This document shows positions 22,770 to 33,445 of a stretch of 64,000 bases of DNA, in pieces. The notes under the pieces are model-generated. The model did not search any database and was not told the DNA's origin. It worked only from the letters and a program-made list of their open reading frames with translations. Position numbers and translations under genes: made by a program. Source of the DNA: Heligmosomoides polygyrus polygyrus (taxonomy: Eukaryota; Nematoda; Chromadorea; Rhabditida; Heligmosomidae); the NCBI GenBank assembly GCA_947396885.1, contig OX377202.1, forward strand, positions 63,770,643-63,834,642, in the 5' to 3' direction. Within the stretch, counting starts at the first letter, position 1. Each line of letters begins with the position of its first letter.

Positions 22770-23400
22770 CTGAACCCTACCATCTTCTATATCAGAATTT
22801 CAAGCTCTATCTAATAAGCCAGCAAAGAATCTTGCATCATAACCATTACAACAATTTTTTCAGGCGCTGTTTAACTTTCGTTAAATATCAGTTTTTATTT
22901 ATATCAGAATTAGCTACGACGCGTGCTTCCAGGCTTGTGATGTGAACTTCATCATCTTGTGTATTAGAATTTCGATCCCTATCGAATGAGCCAGAAATTA
23001 CCCTGCCTAAATAACCCTTGAGGCGACTTTTTAGGCGTTGTTTATTTTCGTTAAATATCAGTTTCTTATACCAGGATTAATTGCGAGGCATGCTTCCATA
23101 CTACTGGGGCCGTATGCTCGTCTACCCAGAGTCTCCCCCGATGGGGGATCGGGGCGTGATGAGATATGCTGATATTGATTGATTCTCCCACAACGGGAGA
23201 GCACGAGCATACGGCCCCTGATGTAGGCCCACCATCTCCTGTACTAGAATTCCGAACTCTATCAAATGACCCAGAAGAGAATTCTTCACCCATTAAAGCC
23301 ATTTTTTCAGGCGCTGTTTATTTTTTGCGAGATGGTTTTAATTCACATATATCATGAGTAAATGCGAGGCATGCTTCCAGGCCAAAATTTTACGAGGGTT
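22770..23400. repeat. Three ~168-bp tandem units in the left foldback arm
   Basis: The marker GAATTTC(G/A)A.C.CTATC occurs near 22798, 22968 and 23248; the last spacing contains a 113-bp insertion. Each unit continues through GCGCTGTTT, TTAAATATCAGTTTTTATT and GAGGCATGCTTCCA. The right arm holds about two matching units in inverse orientation. Confidence 0.75.
23106..23218. mobile_element. 113-bp MITE inside the left foldback arm
   Basis: It begins GGGGCCGTATGCTCGTC and ends GCACGAGCATACGGCCCC, so about 16 bases at each end are inverted repeats. It interrupts the third ~168-bp unit of the left arm and is absent from the right arm. It is thus a later insertion into the foldback element. Confidence 0.8.
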
Positions 23401-23649
23401 CCAAGACGAAAGATCTTTTAACAAAAGTTTAAAGCGTCAGTTTCAACATGAAATCTCTCTAGTATTTCGTAACTAATTTGTCTATGGTACTATATCATGA
23501 TATCATGCACAGATCATATATATCGAGACTAAAAGTAAGTGGTTCATCAAATCTGAGGTTCACCGAGAATAAATTCCATCACACAATACTTCAAATTGCT
23601 CGTCCAGTCATTTGTGGCTTCTAGCAGTTTTTTTACCTCGCGTCCCACA

Positions 23650-24560
23650 TGCAGTGCACCTGCATGCATAGCCAGTGTCACCTTCACCAATTAACGGGTT
23701 AGGGTACACTAATGAAATGATGTGACCTAGACAAGCTCGTCTCGCTGGTAGAAATACCACCTGACACTTTAAAGAAGCAGCTTGTCAGGAACCGCATATA
23801 CGACCAAGAGTGCGTGACCCCTAATTGTGTAGTTTGTCCCTGGGGGAAACCGGGCGACTGCAGCAAGAGTGGAACCATCTACTTAATCTCTTGCTGCGCC
23901 TGTGGCGACCAATACGTTGGAGAGACGGCGCGACCCCTCCACATTCGGATCAAGGAACACCTGCAGGGCAAATCCAGGTCGCGGCTGTCCACTCCACTGG
24001 GCACCCATCGGGTTGAAAGGCATGCAGGGGAAGATTTCGACATTTCGGTCAAAATTCTTGGCCTGGAATCCGACATCACTGCGCGAAAGACACTGGAGGC
24101 CTTTTGGATCCATTCTAAAAACCCAAAAATTAACCGGAAAGAGGAATGTCTTGCGATCACCAGCGAACTTTCCCCGTTTTTGGGACTCTGTGGGCTGACC
24201 TAGGTCTGGGCCGCGGTCTGACCTGGGTCAGTGCGAGGGCAGTCACTGCCCTATATAAACCAATACCCCCACAACTCAGGCACGATCTAAAGTACCGACT
24301 GCCTAGCTTGTGGTCTCTTCTCCACTTCCGTGGATCCACCTAAGGTTGGTTCTTCGCAGTTGATCTCTTTGGTTTGCTGAGTAGTACTACATCAACTTTC
24401 CTGTAAGGCTTTGTTGAGGGATTTGGTCGTTCAACTTTGCGAATGTTCTGTCTCATTTAGGCCCTTGAAGAAGGCGATTTTGCCGAAACGTCGGCCAATA
24501 AACGCATTTACCAATCTCGTGTGGCTTATCAACATCAACAAACAACAAACACCGATGCCG
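23650..24560 (+). mobile_element. Penelope-like element 3' remnant
   Basis: This plus-strand remnant contains the endonuclease region of a Penelope-like retroelement, followed by about 350 bases. Near 24463-24495 there is a GAAGAAGGCGATTTTGCCG stretch followed by AAACGTCGG, which resembles the repeat seen at Penelope-like element termini. The reverse transcriptase is missing. It lies in the unique centre of the foldback element, so it was probably carried within it. Confidence 0.7.
23742..24203 (+). CDS. GIY-YIG endonuclease domain of a Penelope-like element (partial)
   Basis: The open frame covers 129 residues from 23814 to a stop at 24201-24203, and stays open upstream to about 23742 (PPDTLKKQLVRNRIYDQE). 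A Cys-rich segment (CVTPNCVVCPWGKPGDC) precedes the GIY-YIG core: GTIYLISCCACGDQYVGETA, then RPLHIRIKEHL with the catalytic Arg, then LEAFWIHSKNPKIN with the catalytic Glu and the Asn. This order and the Cys linker are typical of endonucleases of Penelope-like retroelements, which nick target DNA for reverse transcription. The RT domain is absent. The frame is intact over the whole domain, unlike its neighbours. Confidence 0.8.
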   Translation, partial: SLVEIPPDTLKKQLVRNRIYDQECVTPNCVVCPWGKPGDCSKSGTIYLISCCACGDQYVGETARPLHIRIKEHLQGKSRSRLSTPLGTHRVERHAGEDFDISVKILGLESDITARKTLEAFWIHSKNPKINRKEECLAITSELSPFLGLCGLT

Positions 24561-24599
24561 AGATTCAACGATAGTCGGACCTGGAGACTAATGAAATGC

Positions 24600-24790
24600 T
24601 TTGAGAAAACTAGAGTACTTCAGTGTTCTTAGGAGGTCTACCTGCTATCAAATCGAACTCGTCGCACAATTTCAGACTGTGAACATGCTCTACGCACTGA
24701 AGGATCATAATGCCGTTTTCAAAAAGGTCGAGCACTTGTAGTGCTCTTAGGTCTCTCGTCTATCTAATTATATTCCTCGCGCAATTTCAG
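24600..24790. repeat. ~125-bp direct duplication at the inner edge of the right foldback arm
   Basis: GAGTACTTCAGTGTTCTTAGG near 24613 and GAGCACTTGTAGTGCTCTTAGG near 24730 each precede a GTCTACC/GTCTCTC...CGCACAATTTCAG/CGCGCAATTTCAG block. The sequence is thus a diverged tandem pair. Confidence 0.5.
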
Positions 24791-25353
24791 CGTGGAAGCA
24801 TGCCTGGCAATTAATTCTGATATAAATAAAAACTGATATTTAAGGAAAATAAACAACACTTAAAAGCCGCCTTAAGGGTTTTTTTGGCGGGATAATTTCT
24901 GGCTCATTCGATAGAGATCGAAATTCTAATACAGGAGATGGTAGAGTTCGTATCAGTAACCTGGATGTATGCCTCGTAGTTAATTCTGATATGAATAAAA
25001 ACTGATATTTAAAGAAACTGAAACAGCGCCTAAAAAATCGTTCTAAGGGTTATTGAGGCAAGATTGACTGACTCATTCGATAGAGCTCGAAATTCCAATA
25101 TAGGAGATGGTAGGGTTCAGATCAATCCCAATTTCTGGACTGCCAATGCAAGCCGTCTGAGCCTCTTATCCCTCTATCGATTGTAGTCACACCAAATCCT
25201 GTGGTTGGCTGGGTCAGCATCGCCTCCGCGGCGAAGGCTGTATGGCTGAGTGCGAAACGGCGGGTGACACTGCGCGAGTCGACGCTAATTGTCTCCGTAG
25301 GCACTGTCCCGCGTCTTTGCCCGCGCTGCTTTCAGGCAGAACGTCCCCCTCCC

Positions 25354-25363
25354 GTTGCCTGAC
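25354..25363. repeat. 10-bp target-site duplication of the foldback element (right)
   Basis: GTTGCCTGAC, a second copy of 22509-22518. Confidence 0.85.
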
Positions 25364-26340
25364 TCTCGTGCTGCTCCACGCTGGCGTATTAGCTCGAGAG
25401 TTTCCGGAGACAGGCGTCTCTTGGTGGTCTTCAAGCTCTCGGCTCCCTTAGCACTATCGTGGAGATGGTGCACGAAGCGGTCGTATTCCTCATCGACGTT
25501 GTCCATGACGGCATCTTCCCAAAGGCCGACAAGAGAGGTGGGTGTAGAGGTCCCAGTTGATGGTCGTTCTGGGACTCCTCTTCTTGAGCTTCGCGGCCTT
25601 CTCTCCTTGACGCGAAAAGCGAAACCTCGCGCGAAGGAGGCGGTGGTCCGACCCCGTGTAGAACTTGGGGACAACGGAGACGTCGGTTAGGCAATACTTG
25701 CGATTGAAGATGATGTGGTCGATCTCGTTGTGGAACTGGCCACCGGGGGATTCCCAGGTCCATTGTAGAGAGGGAGGCTTCTGGAATTGTGAGTTTCCAT
25801 GGATGCTCTTGGTCGACATGATAAACTCAGACAGACTTTAACCTTGCTCGTTCCACTCCAAACCGTGGGTTCCGATGTGAAGTTCTTCCGGCGACCTTCG
25901 CGGTTCGACCTTGGCGTTGAAGTCGCCGACGATCACCTTGTAGAAGGTGTGATCTTCCTTATAGAACTTCTCCAGCTCCACGTAGAAGGCTTTGACCTCT
26001 TCGTCGTCGTAGTCGGATGTTGGGGCATACGCGACGAATACAGTCAAAGCTGGCACGGAGTCACATCGCTTCAGTCGCACACGTCCGATTCGGGTTGTCA
26101 GAGACTCGTACGAATCGATGTTCATGGCCAAGTGCGTGTTGGCGAGGACACCAACGCCGCCTACTCCCCTGCTGTCGCATGTTCCGAGAAACAGTTCTTC
26201 TCCGGAGTCGTAGGCGGCGTGTAGGGGGTGGTGTCTTCTCGTCTCGGTCAGTCCGATGACGTCGTACTTGATCTTCCTGGCTTGCATGATCAGGTCCTCG
26301 ACGGATGCTTCCGATGCGAGTGTGCGGGCGTTCTAAGTAC
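25364..26340 (-). pseudogene. RTE endonuclease portion
   Basis: Frames 26287-25838, 25819-25490 and 25674-25364 together cover the endonuclease. Motifs are IGLTETRRHH (catalytic Glu), GVLANTHLAMN, VFVAYAPTSDYDDEEV, VIVGDFNAKV (catalytic Asp/Asn), then FHNEIDHIIFNRKYCLTDVS and GSDHRLLRARF (catalytic Asp-His). Downstream, TTINWDLYT and SLKTTKRRLSPETLELIRQR lead into the linker. Two frameshifts break the frame. The last codons (ARESGN) abut the foldback insertion. It would nick target DNA for retrotransposition if intact. Confidence 0.9.
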
Positions 26341-26588
26341 AGATCGTCATTCTAGTCCTTCTTAATTTGCGCAGTCTGGTTAGGCCCTGAGATTTTAGCA
26401 GTCTCTCCGTACTCGTCCTTCCCATCGCTGCAGAAATGGGGGCTCTTTCGGGGTCAGGGGAATGAGGCCCTTTAGTGCTGCAGTATTTGACTTCCATACA
26501 ACACGGGTAGCTAGTCAGGCTCTGTCGTGTGGGCGAAGAACTCCGGGCAGGCAGCCAGACTGCCCGAAGGGACCTAATCATATAGGTT

Positions 26589-27608
26589 AGATATTTCAAA
26601 TTACAGTGAAAGTATTAACGGGACAAGTGTATTGCATGTTGTCAGAGTAGCAGTGAGGTAAGAGGAGTCAGCCTGGGTAACGCAACTAACACATGTTATT
26701 CTGAGGCGTGCCGGCAACACAAGCACCTCTTTGATCTGGTACGAACCCCAGGCGTAAGACCCAGGCCCAAGTGAAGTCGTGTAGACAAAATCACTTGTTG
26801 ACCTCTCCTAACAGTAAATGGGATAATATTTACAAAAATTACTGTGGAAGAAAGAGACAATATATCCGCAGGGTATCTGTACTATTGGAGGCCGTTATAA
26901 ACTTTTGCATGATATCGCAGTTATTCCCTAACGACGCGAGTACCAGACAGGAGCCGATGGTAAAAACAATTGTAGAGAAAAGTCTTAACAAGTTATTACA
27001 CATTCTGCAACAGAACTTTTTCAGAAGAAGATCGTTGCGTTTGCAGAGGTTTTCGCGTAGGCAGTAGGACCTGTGCTATGTTTGCAGTAGACTGTAACAC
27101 TGTACCAATTGAAACGTGGAGTGTACTGGTGAAGTGTAGAGAGCCAAATCTATAATCATAATGTAGTGGCATAAAGAAATTGGTTTGTATCGTTAAGCAT
27201 CTCATTACAATTTGCAAGAAAAGATCCCTGAGCTGGTGACAGATGGCGTAACCGGCATTCAGATCAGGCATGCGTTATCATCTGTCGGTCGACTGGCTAT
27301 AAATCTGGAGTTCCTAGAATTGAATGCAAGTCTAATCTAGTTAACCTGGCAGTATTTATGTGCAGTGACGGTATTATTAGTGATATGGTGCGATATGGTG
27401 ATGAAACAGATAGGCATTGTTGAACAACTAGCCATATGAAGGCGCAAATAGATGGCCTTGGTTTGTTGTAAGCGTTGATGTCTAAAATTGACTCCTGTGA
27501 TTACGAGAAAGCGTAACAATAACAAACTAATATGAGCAAAAATGGCAGTACGCGGACTCGAACTCAAAATCCTGCCGGTGTACTCCTATGAGGCAGCACT
27601 CCTAGTAA
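26589..27608. other. No gene recognised
   Basis: Only short chance frames were seen. A minus-strand stretch at about 27540-27600 contains GAGTTCGAGTCCGCG, a good pol III B box, followed by TACTGCCATTTTT. No matching A box or tRNA fold could be assembled. Confidence 0.4.
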
Positions 27609-28336
27609 AGGCTTGAGCACACTTCGCTGCTGCAGCAAACCCAGCTGGAGCAGCAAAATAGGGTGCATGCTGCTTCCGCAAAGGGCGCACGCAGCAAACG
27701 GCAGCGCCCGCTGTTTAGCGGCGCCGTACGTTGTATCCTCGTAGGATAAATAGGAATGACTGATCAGCTGTTTTGCTGAAATTATGTAGACCTAATACGC
27801 ATTCAGATTCCCTCTACAATGACCCACAGATGTAGAATCCATAGAACAACCAAATAGGGTATGGTTAACGCCGTCCTTTTATCATTCTGTCCTTTTATCA
27901 AGAAAGCTTGGCATTTCAAAGGTTTTCTATCCAGTTCTGCTATGGTTCTGCTAGAACACCTTGAGCAGATACCGACTCGTACCTGAATACAGCAGTGAAC
28001 TAAGCAAATTTCGCCTCAGAACTAGTGCTCTTGGCAACGTATTAACCGCCAGCGATGGAGAAATGAATTGCTGGAGAGCTAACGCCGACGAATGAAGTGC
28101 AACGTACGCAGAACAGGTGCGGACGTTGCACTCCACCCCACGTGCTCTCGGCTGCTGCCGCAGCAAGAAATGTCGGTCGACATTCCCTGCTGCGGCAGCA
28201 AAACCGCTCTCGCTGCCGCAGCAAAGTGTGTCCATTGCTGCGGCGCTGCCTTTGCTGCGCAGCAAATGCGGCAGCAGCGCGATCATATCCTTTATCATTG
28301 CTGCCGCAGCAAAGGCAGCGAAGTGTGCTCAATCCT
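27609..28336. mobile_element. PIF/Harbinger-like MITE (728 bp) with TAA duplication
   Basis: The ends are inverted repeats: AGGCTTGAGCACACTTCGCT at the left, and AGGATTGAGCACACTTCGCT read inward from the right. TAA lies at 27606-27608 and again at 28337-28339; a 3-bp TWA target duplication is known of the PIF/Harbinger superfamily. The interior near both ends is packed with palindromic TGCTGCCGCAGCA motifs. No transposase frame is present, so it is non-autonomous. Confidence 0.8.
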
Positions 28337-28399
28337 TAACTGCGCCGCCGAGACGCATCTCGTGGGGTGTCGTAGGGGTCGATGATAGTTGCGCGCACG

Positions 28400-28535
28400 C
28401 TTCCAGCCCTCTTTTTCAGGTCTTTAAAAAAGCGCTCAGCAAAAACTAACTGTGGTTCTGGATTGCGCTCACAGGACCCTACATCCTGTCAAAACAGCAT
28501 CGCAAAAGCTCTCCTTGAGATGGGAACCTTTCCTT
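28400..28535 (-). mobile_element. Fragment of tRNA-derived SINE family S1
   Basis: AAAAACTAACTGTGGTTCTGG, CTACATCCTGT and GCATCGCAAAAGCTC match the distal part of the S1 copies at 54.75-54.83 and 62.08-62.16 kb. The A/B-box part is absent here. Confidence 0.5.
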
Positions 28536-30340
28536 GTTAGTAAGAAAATTGTAGTATTTTCTGCAGTTTGAGGGATTCCGTCATACCATTCACAGATAGA
28601 TGGGTACTGTAGAACTAACTCATGACTCATGATTTTATGTGGATGAAAGTACATATCACCAAATTTGTCTTTGACAGATTAGGAGTTTGCACGATATACA
28701 GGGGTTGCCGAGATAGAGGTTGCAAAAAAACACTCAGCTCCTGCATTCGCCCTTTTCTGTTCGACAAAGTGTATGAAGCCACACGGCTCGACTAAGGTTC
28801 GAAGACGCTATTGGCTTTATTCCATGGCGGATTCAGTGGTATCGCTCTCTGCTTAAGGCATGAGATGCAAATTAAACGGCAGCAAAACGAGCATATGAGG
28901 TTCTTGCTCTATTTAGATGTGATGAAGGCACAGCACACTTCGTTAAAACTACGCCTTCAGCTTTCCTCTCACATTCCTTATCCCCTTTAAAAATACAAAT
29001 GTGTCATATGAACCTTAATGCACACAGAGGTTTTAGGAGGTCCGTGGAGTTTATCCAGAGCGATAGTAAAGGAGCCGGAAGCGCATTACTTTTGCTTGCT
29101 AATGTTTATCCGGCTGTTTAGGATTTGTGAATTGGGGTTGATATTTCTCCACTTCATTGCTCACCGCCCAATTTTCACTTTCAGTGACTTTGTGCAGGTG
29201 CACTTAATCTTTCCTTGGGAACCTTCTTGAGATAGTATGCATAGGCTGTGTACACCAACCGGTAATGGCGCAGCTTCAAATCCTCATGATAGGCAAGCCC
29301 ACTCCTGTTTAATGTTCACTGACCTGTTCTTGTTTGGATTTCGGTTTTCGTGTGGCCTTAGACTTGACCGAGTTTCGAGTAAGCGGAGATCGCTACTTCA
29401 GATAAAAAAGTGAGCTATGTGTTGTGGACACCTGCATCTTGTTTTCCTCTTGCGGTGGTCAATTTTTGCGCATAAATTACCAGAAAACTTTGAACCCTTC
29501 ATACGCTATTCTTCAGAATTTTATTTTAATTAAGAAAGGATATGAAATGGGACTAGGTATAAAGGTAGCCTTTCCATGAAGTCATTCTCGGACCGAAACC
29601 AACTTTATTTTGCCTTCATAGCTATGTAGGATCTTGTACTAGTGCATCCTTTGTGGAGCCCATCCGTGGGCCAACGTCTTCAAATGACTCCTTCTTGTGG
29701 CCATGCCCGGGCAAACATCGATTATGCACACCGATAGTGGTTCTGCGATCGAAGCTGTTTACTTGTTGTGAAGCTTCCCCATCGGCGCTCACGTCAAAGG
29801 CCACTTAATATTCGAGTAAAAATGTACGACGCTTAATCGAATAGTACCACTTCAGTTGCGATCAAAACCCTCGCGCCAGGCGAGAAGCGAACCCGCACCA
29901 CCTGACGACTTGAATCATTTCCACTCAGACCTTCGAACTATTCCAATGATTTTGTGACTACCGGACCACACTGAAGAGACTGAAGAGACAATGCTACTCA
30001 TTTAGGAGTACGTTAATTTCTTTTGACTTATGAGTATTTTGTTATCTAACTAAACTCAACTAGTTTTGAGCAGACGATTTTTTAAAAAATTAAAGAATAT
30101 TTTAATAAATTTTCGCTGGACGTTAAACAAAAAATACTTTCTCCTTTTCGAAATTCTCTGGTTAACGTGGAAGAAGCTCGTTTTGATTTGGATTACAAAA
30201 GCGTCAAGTCTGCTTGCAAGTGCATCCAACTTGATTTAAAACACGTCCGATTTGAACAGAAAAGTGGAGAAATAAAGGAGAGCTAAACAATACGTCAATA
30301 ACTAACTACGGAAGGTTTTCGAACTTCCGTGGAAGTTGAG
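28536..30340. other. No gene recognised; one dispersed repeat
   Basis: Short open frames only. Near 30090-30270 there is a copy of repeat R2 (GAAGAAGCTCGTTTTGATTTGG). I see no splice-consistent exon series. Confidence 0.45.
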
Positions 30341-30354
30341 ACCAGGATCATTAG

Positions 30355-30712
30355 AAAGAGCTCGGAAAGCTAATTGCGAATAAGGGTGTCAAAGTTGCAA
30401 AATGGAACACCTAAGCGAGTTATGGCCTGCCGAAATCGGGGGCCTCACCACAGGTTGGCTGTGCGGCGCACCTGGCGCGAGAGTGGTTCATCAGGGCTCC
30501 GTAAGGACGGCCTGCCAGCTGTGGCGGTGGCGCAGAGGTAGTGCTCACGCTCGTCGGGTGCGACGTCGTTGGTTCGGTTCCCGTTACTGTGGGCTTTCTT
30601 GCAAATCATAATTTAACTTCGGGATTACCTTCTGTTCTGAATTATGACACGTATCTGATTAAATAGCCGGGAAAACTACCATACACATTTATACAAATGC
30701 TCGAAGGCAAGA
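30355..30712 (+). repeat. SINE-like S2, left copy with pol III A and B boxes
   Basis: This stretch is the inverse of 33446-33770. It includes a tRNA-like core: TGGCGCAGAGGTAG at 30528-30541 fits an A box, and GGTTCGGTTCC at 30571-30581 fits a B box, about 30 bases apart as in tRNA genes. Upstream is GTGTCAAAGTTGCAAAATGG; downstream is GATTAAATAGCCGGGAAAAC. No protein is encoded. It is probably a tRNA-derived SINE, or a TIR carrying one. Confidence 0.6.
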
Positions 30713-31319
30713 GACTGCTATGGAAGCGTTTTTATTTACTCTGGCACCCCGAACTCAGCGAGAAGAATGGACACCACCTTTGCTGGTGAAAAGGACGTAG
30801 GGAGTGAAGAAAGAGCAGTAGATCAACGACATTTTCTTCTTCCTCATCATACATTCTACCTACCTTTTGATTTCACACACTTTTTTGCTTTGTTCCATGA
30901 ATGCCGTGGTAGCTGGAAACACTTCTAGTTATTCAATATATGATTTTGACTCTATTTGTGCAAAATAGTGGATAAAAATGTCACCATAACATTCTTTTGT
31001 CTTAAAGCATTTTTCCACGGATAGAGAGCCTTCGGGCTCTCTTGTTAAGAGGAATCTTGGGCCGCTTGTCGTAGGGCCACGTGGCGCGTTCCCGGGTGGT
31101 GGATTTAAACACGAACCAAATGCGACCGTGTACTGCCCAGGGACGCAGGTGGGATGCAGGGGATGGGGGGTGGACTCCTTGCTCCTGTTGGGTTGGGTCG
31201 ACGCGTTCCTTGGCATGTTCATGCACAGTGTGCGTGGATGTGTCCGTGATTGTGCGGATTGTAACTGTGTCGGCCCGGCCAAAGGCTTGCATTCGGTAGA
31301 CTAGGAGTACATCGTAAGC

Positions 31320-33441
31320 CGATTCGAGCCCGCCTTAAGTCTCGCCCCGTCCCTTCGGGCAGTCTGGCTGGCTGCCCGGAGTTCTTCGCCCGCACGACAG
31401 AGCCCGACTAGCCGTGTGTACTCCAGTCAAAAACAGCAGCACTAAAGGGCCTCATTCCCCTGACCCCGAAAGAGCCCCCATTTCTGCAGCGATGGGAAGG
31501 ACGAGTACGGAGAGGCTGCTAAAATCTCAGGGCCTAACCAGGCTGCGCAAATTGAGAAGGACTAGGATGACGATCTGTGCTTACAACGCCCGCACGCTCG
31601 CATCGGAAGCATCCGTCGTGGACCTGATGATGCAAACCATGAAGATCAAGTACGACGTCATCGAACTGACCTTAGATGAGAAGGCACCACCCCCTACACC
31701 CCGCCTACGATTCCGGAGAAGAACTGTTCCTCGGAACATGCGACAGCAGGGGAGTAGGCGGTGTTGTTGTCCTCGTCAACACGCACTTGGCCATGAACGT
31801 CGATTCGTACGAGTCTCTGACAACCCGAATCGGACGTCTGCGACTGAAGCGATGTGGCTCCGTGCCAGCTTTGACTGTATTCGTCGCGTATGCCCCAACA
31901 TCCGACTACGACGACGAAGAGGTCGAAGCCTTCTACGTGGAGCTGGAGAAGTTCTATAAGGAAGATCACACCTTCTACAAGGTGATCGTCGGCGGCTCCA
32001 ACGCCAAGATCGGACCGTGAAGGTCGCAGGAAGAACTTCACATCGGAACTCACGGTTTGGAATGGAACGAGCAAGGTGAAAGGCTGCCTGAGTTTTTCAT
32101 GTCGACCATGAAAACTCACAGTTCCAGAAGCCTCCCGCCCTACGGTGGACTTGTGAATCCCCCGGTTGTCAGTTCCACAACGAGATCGACCACACCGTCT
32201 TCAATCGCAGGTATTGCCTGACCGACGTCTCCATCGTCCCAAAGCTCTACACGGGATCGGATCATCGCTTCCTTCGCACGAGATCCGTCTTGCGCGTCAG
32301 GGAGGGAAAGCCGTGAAGTTCAAGACGAGGAGGACCAGAAGTACCATCAACTGGGATCTTTACACCTCTCTCTCCGGCCTTTGGGAAGGCACCGTCATGG
32401 ACACCGTCATGGGCAACATCGAAGAGGGATTCGACCGATTCAAGCACCATCACTACGATAGTGCTAAGGCAGCCGAGAGCTCCAAGACCACCAAGAGACG
32501 TCTGTCCCCGGAATCTCTCGAGCTGATACGCCAGAGTGGAGCAGCACAAGCGCATCGTCATAGACACACGCACCGAGATAGGAGCCACTACCTGATTCAT
32601 CTGAGCTTGAGAACCTCTGCAGAGCTGCGATAAAGGAAGACCTGAGAGAGAAAGGAAGTGTTGGCTGAAGCCGCTGTGGCAGGGTTGAGCATCTGCAATG
32701 CAGGCCAGAACTTCGCCAACTTCAAGACGAAGATGATCGCTCTCCCACGTCCTTATGGAGCCGTCACCCCTTCCGGAAGGACCATGGGGAAGCTCATTCA
32801 CGACTTCTACCCGATCTCTTCAATAGCCACGTCCACCTGCTCCATGGCATCTTCTCTTACCTGCCGGAGTGCAAGGTTCGTTCCAGCTGCCGCTGTGCCT
32901 TACGTTCATCAACCTGAAGAAGGCATTCGACTCTGTCGAGACTGAAGCGGTCCTCGAAGCCCTGCTCACTCAGGGCGTTCCTAATCAGTACATCAGAGTC
33001 CTTCAAGAGCTGTACAGTGGATTCACGACCAAGATCTCACCATTCTACAACGACGTCCTCATCGACAAGAGGGGTTCGGCAGGGGGATACCATATCCCCG
33101 AAGCTCTTCAGCGCCACCCTCGAAAACGTCATGCGCGAACTAGAATGGGAAGACATGGGAGTGAAGGTCGAAGGCCAGCAGCTGCACCATCTTCGTTTCG
33201 CTGTCGCATGGCCAAGTCGTCGAAAATTAGGTGGGACGGCCACTGGACGAGAGCCGTCACCGACTGGATTCCGCGGGATGTCAAGAGAACAGTCTTCTTA
33301 ACGGAAACCCTGAACGACCGATATGACCTCGAGCGAGGAGGATCCATTGGACCTCTCTGGCACGCGACGAGGACGAATGGAGACGCTGCTAGCGCCCGCT
33401 GAGCAAGTCGATTATCAACGGGACGACAGGTGATACAGGTG
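31320..33441 (+). mobile_element. Internally deleted RTE retrotransposon copy
   Basis: This copy, on the plus strand, belongs to the same family as the one at 20.7-26.6 kb. The 5' leader (TCGGGCAGTCTGGCTG and CTAAAGGGCCTCATTCCCC) and an endonuclease part (31414-32020) are present, but the catalytic GDFNAK is GGSNAK here. Most RT motifs are lost: the frame jumps near 32880 into LPLCLTFINLKKAFDSVETE, and near 33207 from LRFA to CRMAKSSKIRWDG. The 3' end at 33441 has the GGTGATACAGGTGAT tail. It lies between the two inverted S2 copies. Confidence 0.85.
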
Positions 33442-33445
33442 ATAA

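Larger units (their letters stand above)
22519..25353. mobile_element. 2.8-kb long-arm foldback element (MULE-like) nested in RTE
   Basis: The two ends are long inverted arms. The left arm starts GGGTGAGGGGCGTTCTGCC; the right end, read inverted, starts GGGAGGGGGACGTTCTGCC. Similarity continues for roughly 570 bases on each side (22519-23095 and 24785-25353). The inner parts of the arms are ~168-bp tandem units. The element is flanked by a perfect 10-bp duplication. Long TIRs and a 9-10 bp duplication are known of Mutator-like and foldback elements. No transposase was found; the middle carries a Penelope-like endonuclease remnant and extra repeats. Confidence 0.85.
20704..26581 (-). mobile_element. 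Near full-length RTE retrotransposon, split by a nested foldback element
   Basis: This RTE element is read on the minus strand from about 26581 to 20704. Its 5' part carries the apurinic-like endonuclease and its 3' part the reverse transcriptase. The 3' end has short GGTGATACAGGT-type repeats usual for RTE tails. ATAGGTT flanks it on both sides. Removing the 2.85-kb insertion at 22519-25363 leaves about 3.0 kb, the usual length of an RTE. The reading frame is broken by the insertion and by frameshifts near 20990, 22240 and 25490-25840. Related, more damaged copies lie at 31.3-33.4, 34.2-39.8 and 43.5-44.0 kb. Confidence 0.9.

Noticed and set aside
27540..27600. tRNA gene on the minus strand near the Harbinger MITE
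   Set aside because: Only a B-box-like GTTCGAGTCC and a T run were found; no cloverleaf.
28040..28450. Ala/Cys-rich coding region
   Set aside because: The open frames in several phases come from the repeated GCTGCCGCAGCA palindromes of the MITE.
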